A DNA stretch of 64,000 nucleotides from Isochrysis galbana (taxonomy: Eukaryota; Haptophyta; Isochrysidales; Isochrysidaceae): positions 6,840,573 through 6,904,572 of the forward strand of contig CM030934.1 of the NCBI GenBank assembly GCA_018136815.1, given 5' to 3'. The position numbers were made by a program, and so were the translations under genes. Below the pieces are notes generated by a model. That model saw only the letters and a list, made by a program, of their open reading frames with translations, was not told the DNA's origin and did no database searches. Below, in pieces: positions 10,591 to 19,700 of the stretch. How positions within the stretch are numbered: position 1 is the first letter of the stretch; each line of letters opens with the position of its first letter.

Positions 10591-11716
10591 ATGGAGCGCG
10601 CGCCGCCTCCCGCCCTCGCTGCCGCGGCCCTCGCCGCGATGGACGAAGCTTTCATGGACACGCCGCTGTCGCCGAAGCGACCGCGCCAGGACGACCCCCC
10701 CAGTCAGGTGGGCACAGGAGCTGACTTGCCACGCCCGCGCATCACCGCGAATACCACGAACAAGGCCGCCATGCTGGCAGCAGCCAGCATGCAGCACACC
10801 TTCATCACAACACACAGCCACACCAGCCACACCACACCAGTGGGACGCTTCCAAAAGGAAGGCCTCCGGGCCGGGACCCTACACAACCGCGGTACCGCCC
10901 TCGCGCTCCGGCGCGAGGGGCTGACCCGGCACCATCTAAGGCAGAACCCCAATGGGGGAATGCCGCATCAAACCAAAGTGATGGAAAAGAAGCAGACTGA
11001 GCCCCCCAACAAGGGGTGCAGGAGCAAAAAGGGAGACAATTCAGGAGGGATGCTCTACAGTGTCGCCGGAAGACAAGCAGACAAGCGCGCCTCGGACGCG
11101 CGCACGACACAAGCAACACAGGCCCAAGAGGCCCAACACAACGAACACCAGCACAAGAGAGGGCCTACACAAAGCACAAGCCACACGAAACCCTCGGGAG
11201 GGGGCGACAACACAGCGGAAACATTGGGCCATATGGACGATAGAGAGACGAGAACACACGTGAGGCTAACCCCACCTTCCGCCCCGGTCACACAGATGGC
11301 CCTTCTTGACGAAGACCTGGAGCCCGAGCCCGAGGAGGAGGCCGAATTTCCAGACTCTCACAAGATCATTATCACCTTTGCGGCGTACGAAAAGGGAAAA
11401 GGGACACAAGGCCAAAGACGAAGAGGTCCTCGGCGCGATTGTTGCGCACCTCAACAAGTTGGAGGGCGTAGACCTCGAGCCCGAATTTTTGTCCAAGAGC
11501 GCCTCCGGCCCCTGGGAGATACTCGTCACGGCGGATTGCGCCAATCAATTTCGCGAAGAATACAAGGATGTGGCGGACTTTCGCAAGGCAGGTATCCCCT
11601 GCCCGATCGCGGTCAAGCAAGTATCAAACACTGGTAGGACGATGCGTACAAATAGGTCGCCGCGTCAAGCTTCCGAATTTGTGCTTGTCGAACATGCGAT
11701 GACTACAGGCTCGTAG
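10591..11716 (+). pseudogene. LINE ORF1 (MERA family), frameshifted
   Basis: The frame opening at ATG 10591 (MERAPPPALAA...KRPRQDD) stays open to 11637, but the family block appears in another frame from about 11390: LEGVDLEPEFL, SGPWEIL and DCANQF match the minus-strand ORF1 at 2.7-3.0 kb. At least one frameshift near 11390-11400 therefore separates the N-terminal and C-terminal halves. The middle is Gln/Thr/His-rich and the sequence before the block is acidic (LEPEPEEEAEF). Function unknown beyond being the first ORF of a non-LTR element. Confidence 0.6.
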
Positions 11717-12795
11717 GCAGAGGGCCGTTCGATCGAGCCGGCAGCTGACGCGGCCGTAAAAGAGTCGTTGTTGGTTGCGGGCGGGAAAATGTCAGAGAGG
11801 TCATGGTAGGAGTAGTGGTCATTGTCTGCCATCGAGCGCTTCGAGCGAAGAGGTAGACGGAGGTTCTGAGGATTGCGACGCGCGGCGTCGGAGAGTAGAG
11901 ACGAGGCTAGCTAGTGAGCTAGTGGAAGAGAGAGAGAATGAGAATGAGAGCTTCTTAGGTCCAAGGTAGACACAAGGGGCTACAACGCGGGGACTCAAAA
12001 AGTTGCTGATCAACAGAGACACACAAACTAAACCAAACGGGGCGAAAACTAACCACACTTGGACGGACGACCGAACGTCGGCACCAAGGCAACTTAGCAG
12101 CGCACGGACATGCGACAGAGGGGACGGAACAACGAGGGCAAACCTCGCTGGGGGAGCTGCGACCGAGGTATAACAGAAGACGGACGACAATCGTGGAACG
12201 TTTGATGTCATCAAGCGAAAGTAGGAGAAGAGGCGGTATACCCATCAACGAGACCTTGAGAGTTAAAATAGCTCACGGCTAAAAGTAAAAGTCTGTCCTC
12301 GTATGGAATACGACAAACACTCGACGAGAAGTTCAAAGAAATCCCGCGGGCATCTAACAAAGCATTGGCTCACGGGAGACTGGAACGCCCCGAACCACGA
12401 CGCGGGAGGCACAACCACCGACGACGCGGAGATACGCAAAGAACTCCGCAAATACTACGTGTAGCTTTACCAGGAGAGGCAACACGTGAGAGATCGCGAT
12501 CTAGAGGCGGCACTGGAAGCACACCCCATGAACACGCGGGATAAAGACGCAATAGAAGGGAGAATTACAATGGAGGAAATGCTGGACGCCATAGCACAGA
12601 TAGGCAGCGGCAAGAGTGCGGGACCGGACGCGCTACCGGCGGAGTTCTACAAAAGCTTTATAGAACTAGTTAAACACGACTTCTTAAGAGTCTTAAACCA
12701 CGCGCTTGTACAGGGGCATCTGAACGTATCTATGAGAGAAGGGGACATAATGCTCTTGTATAAAAAGGGGGACACGAGGGACCCTAGGAACTATA
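11717..12795 (+). pseudogene. LINE ORF2 fragment: endonuclease remnant and RT start
   Basis: Conceptual reading of 12340-12795 gives a WLTGDWNAPNHD segment resembling the (G)DxN motif of APE-type endonucleases. A linker follows, then SGKSAGPDALPAEFYKSF and LLYKKGDTRDPRNY, the conserved N-terminal motifs of non-LTR reverse transcriptases. A stop near 12462 and others between 11700 and 12340 break the frame. The RT catalytic core is lost in the assembly gap at 12796. The open frame that appears to cross the gap into Gag is not real. Confidence 0.7.
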
Positions 12796-12895
12796 NNNNN
12801 NNNNNNNNNNNNNNNNNNNNNNNNNNNNNNNNNNNNNNNNNNNNNNNNNNNNNNNNNNNNNNNNNNNNNNNNNNNNNNNNNNNNNNNNNNNNNNN
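12796..12895. other. Assembly gap (100 N)
   Basis: Exactly 100 N, the usual placeholder for a gap of unknown size. The left side is LINE, the right side the inside of a Ty3 Gag, so the 5' LTR, leader and Gag N-terminus of retrotransposon copy A are missing here. Confidence 0.98.
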
Positions 12896-13781
12896 CAATG
12901 CGATTAAATTTGCGGAGGTGCTCGCGGAGACTCGTTTCCGCGTAGAGAACCACGAGCTAGGTCGGTCGGCGCTCTCGTGCGTCAACCTCTGCCAACGGTA
13001 CCTCAGCCCTTACGAGCAGGCTCGGGTGAAGCGTCATCAATCCCGGCCCTCGACGAAGCAAACCGTGGCTAGCGTACGCACTAAAGCCTCAGGCGAGGCA
13101 AAGAACGAGACTTCCTCGTCCCAGAAGACCGCTTCGACCACGGACATGGTTGCCGCCGTGCAGGCGGCCGTCCAAGCTACCGTGGCGGAAGCTCTTCGCG
13201 GACAGGGACATTCGCCTGCTTCGAAGCCTGATTATCGGGCTGCTGCACCGCCGGCAAGTTACCACTCCAACTCACCGTTGCCGGCTATACTAACCGATCC
13301 ACCCGGTCGAAAGGGAGGCTCGTCTCGGCCGCCCAGCCGTCGCTGCGATCCGCCGGCGAACGGCCAAGGGCTACCGCCTGACCTGGGCGTATCCCGGTGG
13401 ACGCCCGAGCTTTGGAATCGGGCCCGAGCCCGCTTCTGGGCCGTAGCAGGCTATGCCAAGCACCCAAGGGTCTCGGCGGCGCTAGCAAAGTGCCGACCGG
13501 CCGATAATTCAATGGAAACTCCACGGACGGACGATATCAATAGGGGAATCACCGAATGGACGAACGAAAACGGCTGTGCCTTCTGCGCTTTCCGACCTCA
13601 CGCTCCTCCTGGCACTCCAGCCAGCGAAGCCTGGAAATATGGCACGGGAGACGGTGCTCACAACCCCGTCATCTGTCAGCCATATATTCGCTTTCTGTGT
13701 GAGGCTGGCTGCGGAGAGTGTGGATCGGACGAGCACATTCATAAGCTTCTTCGCTCGATGGTCCGGGTTAAGCCTCAGTAG
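12896..13781 (+). CDS. Ty3/Gypsy copy A, Gag C-terminal part
   Basis: Open from the gap to a TAG at 13779-13781. FRVENHEL, ALSCVNLCQRYLSPYEQAR and the C-terminal Cys-rich region match the Gag of copy B (49,800-50,702) closely, so this is the same family. The C-terminal region has a CAFC pair, then GDGAHNPVICQPYIRFLCE and CGECGSDEHIH. This Cys/His pattern is conserved in both copies but is not the CCHC knuckle usual in Gag. The middle is Ala/Ser/Pro-rich linker. The N-terminal half is lost in the gap. Pol follows in the same frame after one stop codon. Confidence 0.85.
13779..13781 (+). promoter_or_regulatory. In-frame UAG between gag and pol (candidate readthrough site)
   Basis: CAG-TAG-GGG. 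The frame is open before (gag) and for 2,549 codons after (pol), with no frame change. Copy B has CAG-TAG-GTC at the same place (50700-50702). This is the arrangement used for stop-codon readthrough in some retroelements. Confidence 0.6.
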
Positions 13782-16700
13782 GGGTCCGGCGGGGTCCCCG
13801 TCCTTCAAACCCTGGCGGAGAACATCGCGGGCGGTGGGCCCGAACGCCACCACCACCATCCCGATCCGATCCCTACGTCGCTTGGGGAGAAGAGCTGTCA
13901 ACGCGGCGATTCTCCCCCTGTCTCTAGCTCCATTCAGTCTTCGACGGTGGGAGCCGCCTCGCCGGCTGAAGCCCCCGCCGGACGGCTATCTCGGAAGCCG
14001 GAGTCGACACTTGACCCGGGCTCCTGGAAACAGGTTTGCCCCGGAGATAGTCGCGACCCGACTCTCCGAAATTCGTGTACGTCTACAAGTTCTTCTATTA
14101 CTCCGCACGCTATTAGGATGTTAGGGGCCGATTCTCGCTCGCTGCCCCTCTTGGAATCTATTTCTACGGATACTATGCTGTCATCGGTTCCTTCTAACTC
14201 TCCTAGGTCTTTCGACGCATCTTCATCCCTGGATTCACCCCCCGACGGCCCTGCCCAAGGGGGTGGGCTAGGTAGATTCGACGCGTCTTCGGTCTCTTCG
14301 TTTCGTAAACGAACAGTTGTGAAGCCCTCGAGGGCTGTCGACTCGGTATCATCTTCTGCTCTAGGTTCTATGGATAGGTCCGACGTGGCCGCTGCCGCGT
14401 ACGAAAACGTTGTTGCTGCTTTACCTGTTTCTGCTCTTTCCCGGCGGGACCCCTCTGGAGACCTCTCTCCCAAGGGCCATAGCCGGAGCCGCTCTGCGGA
14501 CGAATCGTCGTTGTCTACCGTAGGTTCTCGTGCTGTTGAGGCGGAGACTAGTGTCTCCTCTTCACCTCTCTCCCCGGTTCGTTATATTTCTCCGTCATCG
14601 TGTTCATTCTCTCGTCTCGAAGTTGCACCTGTTCTCGTTTCTGACCTGGTTCCCGACCCGGAAGGGTCGGCTTCCGGGGTCGATGAAGTTGAAGGTTCCA
14701 AGGGAGCTGCGGCTTTCCGCGCTCACGCCGTGGCCACTCCAGCCTCGGGAGACGCAGGGGCCGTCGATTACGATCCCACGTCGCGCACCACACGGACGCC
14801 GGCGTCTCCTCTTTCTCTCGGCTCTCCGGAGGATCCCCGTTCCAGGGATCGCCCGCCGGAGCCAACCCCCTTCATGTCTAGCCCACCGAAACTCGAGGGC
14901 GACGATCTCCTTCCCCTGAATTCCACTGCCGAGGCCATCCACCGGATCGCCGTGGTTGGTTGTTCCTCGGCCGCCAAGTCTACTGAAACTGCCCGCGCCC
15001 CTACGCGCGAGCTTCAAATGTTAGCCGCCTCCCGTGCCCGGGCTAGCGGTTCCTCCGTCATCTTGCCCCGCCATCTCGCCGAAGCTGCTCTAGCCTTGCG
15101 GCGGCCGGACGCGAGCACTCATGCATCGCCCTCTGCCGTGTTGCCGACGCATTTTGACGAGCTTTGCGCTGAGTTGGCAGCGATCCACGACGCCGTGACG
15201 TTCGACGCGGCCGAGGGGATTCCTCCACCCCGCGTTCTAGTCGTCGGTGAAGCTAGCGGGGTCGTGTCTTCGATGTTCCTACTTGCCGGAGCGCACGTCG
15301 CGACGTGCGATCTACGACCGTCGGAGATCGACTACATTCCCCACTTCTGCGGAGATGCTCTTCACATTCAAAATCTCGGTTGGGACCTCGTGGTCGCGCA
15401 TCCGCCGTGCACGTATTTGTCGGCGGTGAGTTGCCAGTGGCTCGATCGGGAACCGGGACGTCGCCAGGCTCTCGAATCCGCCGCTAGAGTCTTCCTCGCC
15501 ATGGCAAGCGCCGACGCGCCTTTCGTTGCCGTCGAAAATCCTCGAATGCACGCGGAAGCCTCTGCCTTAGTCGGGGGGTTGCGACCGCGGCAGTTTGTGC
15601 AGCCGTGGCAGCACGGCACGGGCCATCAAAAGGCAACTGGCCTGTACCTGACGGCTTCACTCCCGCCCCTGCAGCCTTCGAAGATTGTCGAGGGACGTCT
15701 ATCCGCGATGGCGGATCTATCGCCGTCGCCCCACCGTGGCGCCCTTCGCAGCCGCACCTATGTGGGCATTGCCGGTGCAATGGCGGCCCAGTGGATGCCA
15801 GTCTTGCGCCGTTATGCGCGCAAAGCCAAGGCGTCGCGTTCGCTCGACTTCACGGTGGACTGGGCAATTTCCCAAGCTGCTGCCAGCTTGAGAGAACGCC
15901 CTTCGCTCTGCTCGACCGGCTTCGAACTGGCTGAGCCGAGGACGGCTCTGGCTCGCTTCATGGAGGGGAGAGGCGAAGCAGCTTCTAGCTCTCACCTCAC
16001 GCCTCCCAGCGGTTCGCTAGTGTCTGATTCGGTTGTCGTGATCCCGGACGTAGGCCCCGTTGCCGATGCGTCTCGCCTGCTTCATCAGGAGGACTCGGAA
16101 ACTAACGTATCGCAAGACGGGACCGAGGCGAAAGGAGACCGCTTCACGCCGTGGGAGTGGCCCATAAAGGACCGCTCTACAACGCCAGGCCCTCCAAACA
16201 CGGTGAAGAAGCGCCGCAGCAAGTGGCAGGTCTTCGACCGTGATGTAATTTCGGGGGTCCATCGGTGGCGGGATGTCACGCCTTCCATCGCCCAAGAAAT
16301 CGCTGAGCAAGCGGCAGCTGCGGAGCCGTCGGAACCTCCCATCTTGTCTCGACTGGGCTCTCAAGGCATCAATGCACTATCTCCGAGCGCCTCCTTCACG
16401 GCTGGCGACGAAGGAGTGGCCGAACCGACCGGTTCGGTCGTAGCCGAAAGGCCACTTGAAAACGGGGATGTTGGGCTGGACTCGGGAGAAGATGATACGC
16501 CCGAGACTCCAGAACACCGGAGCATGCAGGCCCTCGAGACCAAGCCCTCCGACGCCGCCGACGGAGAAGGTACTCCACAGGCATTGTGTGGCGATGGGGC
16601 TGCCGCTAGGGGCCTCAGTGCGGCTGGTTTTTCCGAGTTGTCGAAGCTTCCGAAGACAGACTTGCAGAAGTCCCTGGAGAAGGAATGGTCACGCCAAATG

Positions 16701-19700
16701 GATCAACCTCGGCATCCGACGGACCGTCGAGGGCTAGGCTATGATGGCGTGCCTAACCCCTCTAGTTCGGCAAAGGCATCCCCATACTCTTCAATACCAT
16801 TCGTGCCGCAGACGGTAGCCGCCGCTATCGAGCGAGTGCCCCACGTCGATGAATCTTCTCCGTCCAGGCTAGCCTCCAATCCAACCACCCTGTCACCCGG
16901 AGCCGGAACCTCACTTCCGGTGGAATCTATCGCGGACACGCCGCCCCCGCTCTACCCTTGTCACTGCCTCTATGTCCGCGATCTCGTGGTCTGCCGTGCC
17001 GATGGCGACCGCGCAGCTCAAGGGTTCGTTCTCCCGGACGTTGCCCTCACGGTGAACAGCACCCTGGCTGACACTGGAGCGGGCCCGTCAGTAATCACCA
17101 CTGCCCTGCTTGATCGACTACCTGAAGACGCCTGCGTCGAACGCGTATCGGACGCTACCGTCCCCAACCTACATGGGCCGGACGGCCTTCCTCTCATCAC
17201 TAGGGGCCGGGCTAGCCTCGTCTTCTCCTTGTCCGGTCGCCTCTTCCGTCATTCGTTCGCGGTCATCGAAGGAAACCCGATGCTTCTGCTCGGGAACGAT
17301 TTTTTGGCCGCCCACTCCGCTACCATTTCTCTCGACGCCGCGAGCTCGGAAGGAAGCCTCCGCCTCCGTCCGGCCTCTGGCGATGCAGAAGACTCTTCAA
17401 GAGTCCTTTCCGAATGCGTAGTCAGAGTTTCCACGGCGCCGCCCCCAGTCGCGGACTCCGGCTTCGTCGGAGCTATCTCGATGTCACCCGGTCAGCCGCT
17501 GACTGTCGACTTTCTGGAGAGGTCGACGGGAACACGAGAGACCCCGGGCGGATCGGAGGGTGAGGCTGCTGCTGATGCTAGGCAGCCACTCTATACACCT
17601 CTCTTTGAGTCTGCCGACGAGTTTGCGGCCAAAGCTCCGGCGTCTACCTCGTCCGAATATCTTCTCTACACGGAGCAAGCGGTGACGATTCCTGCCTTCC
17701 ACCGCGCAACCATCTGGGTCAGGGTTCCGCTAGCTCTCCGAGATCATTCGGACTGCGCGATGCTAGTCGACCGCCTACCAAATCGCGAGGCTCTCGATTC
17801 GTCCTCTCTCGTAATGCCCACGGTGGTCACGCCCACGGACGATCACCGCATCGCGGTGACGATCGTCCACACCGGGGTCAATGCGCTGACCCTGCCGTCT
17901 CTGCATCCGATAGCTTCGCTCCAGGTGCGTTTCAAGTTGCACCGGGGCTGGACTCCGACTGGAAGCGAGGGGGATGGTGACCCTGTCACCGCGCTGAGCG
18001 AGGAGCAACGATCTCTACTCGACTCAGCCACCATCGATCCAGACCGGCTTCTTTCCGACGATCAACGAGAAGAAGTACGCCAACTCTTGGCCCGGCGCAT
18101 CAAAGCTTTCGCGTTGCACCCGGGGGCTCCAAACCATACGCACGTTCTCGAGGTGGAGTTGCCACTCAACCCCGGCGCTGTTCCTCACCGGCATGCTCCG
18201 TCTAGAGTGGGCCGCGCAGGCGAGCTCATCATAGAAGAGGAGGTAGCCAAGATGGAAGCCGCCGGCATTATTCGCAAGTCAAATTCGGCTTGGGCTTCCC
18301 GAGTAGTCCTGGTCAGCAAGAAAGATGGCTCCGTTCGATTCTGCGTGGACTACCGCGACACTAACGCCAAGCTACGCGTCGAGGATAGCCCTCTACCCCT
18401 CATTGTAGAGGCTATTGATAGGCTAGCGTCCGGCCAAGGGCCGCTCAGTTCTCTCTTTTTATGTACTCTCGATTTAGCCTCTGGTTTTTGGGGCATCCCG
18501 ATCAAAGAATCGCACAAACATATCACCGCTTTCACTACCCACCGCGGCAAATACGAGTTCAACTTTCTACCGTTCGGCATCCAATCAGGTCCCTCCTACA
18601 TGTGCCGCTTGATGGACATCGTTCTCGGTGCGCTAGCGTGGGAGATCTGCATGCCTTACCTCGATGATGTAGGCATCTGGTCAACGGGCGTGGGTCCTTC
18701 CGAAGAGGCCAGGGCACAGGCTTCGTTCGAGCAAATGCTTCACCGGCTAGACCTAGTTCTCGAGCGGCTAGAGTGGGCCGGCCTGACCTGCAAGATGTCC
18801 AAGTGTGTCTTCTTTGCCACCTCTACGGAGTACCTCGGTCACGTTGTCTCGAGGGAAGGTCTCAAGATGGACCCGAAGAAGGTCGCAGCTGTCGCCGACA
18901 TCGACCCGTCATCCATCAACTCCTTGGAAGCGGTTCGATCTTTCCTCGGCCTTTGCTCCTACTATCGTCGATTCATTCGCCAATTCGCCGCTAAGGCTGC
19001 TCCCCTCACTGCTCTCACGCGGAGGGGCTGCGACGTGGCAAAGGAGTCCCAGTCCGAGGAGTGTCGCCGAGCTATCCAAGAGCTCAAGACAGCGATCACT
19101 TCGGAGCCCGTCTTGACTCCACCCAGGGATGATCGGCCCTTCATCGTCAAGACCGATGGGGCTAGCAAGTTGGGTATCGCCGGCATCCTCTCGCAGCTAG
19201 GAGACGATAACCGTGAACGAGTCGTTGGGTACTACGCTCGCAGTCTCACCTCGGCCGAACGCCATTGGACGGTGACCGAGATTGAGCTCTTGGCTGCCCT
19301 GGAATCAATCCGAAATTGGCGACCCTACCTTTGGGGGCGTCGGTTCAAGTTAGTCGTTGACCACTCTGCGCTGCGATGGCTGCATACCATGAAGGATCAA
19401 GTAGCCGGTGGGCCAGCCTCTCGGCTGACTCGGTGGGCTCTCAAGTTGGCTGAGTACCGGTTCGATGTCGAACATAAACCAGGAGCTGTTCATCAAGATG
19501 CTGACGGGCTGTCCCGGCTAGCATCCCTGGAGCCGGAACACGAAGACGAACCACTCGCCGGCCCAGCGTCGTTAGCGGTACGTGAGCCTGGCTCAGAGTC
19601 TCTAGCCGAGCATGAACGGTCTCATCCGGTGGCTGCCATCACGCGCTCCGTAGCTACGGCGCGAGGGCTTCAAGCTTTGGACCGATCTCGTCGTCGAGCC

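Noticed and set aside
12486..13781. A 431-codon open frame running across the N gap
   Set aside because: Its left part is LINE reverse transcriptase and its right part Ty3 Gag; the join is created by the gap placeholder.
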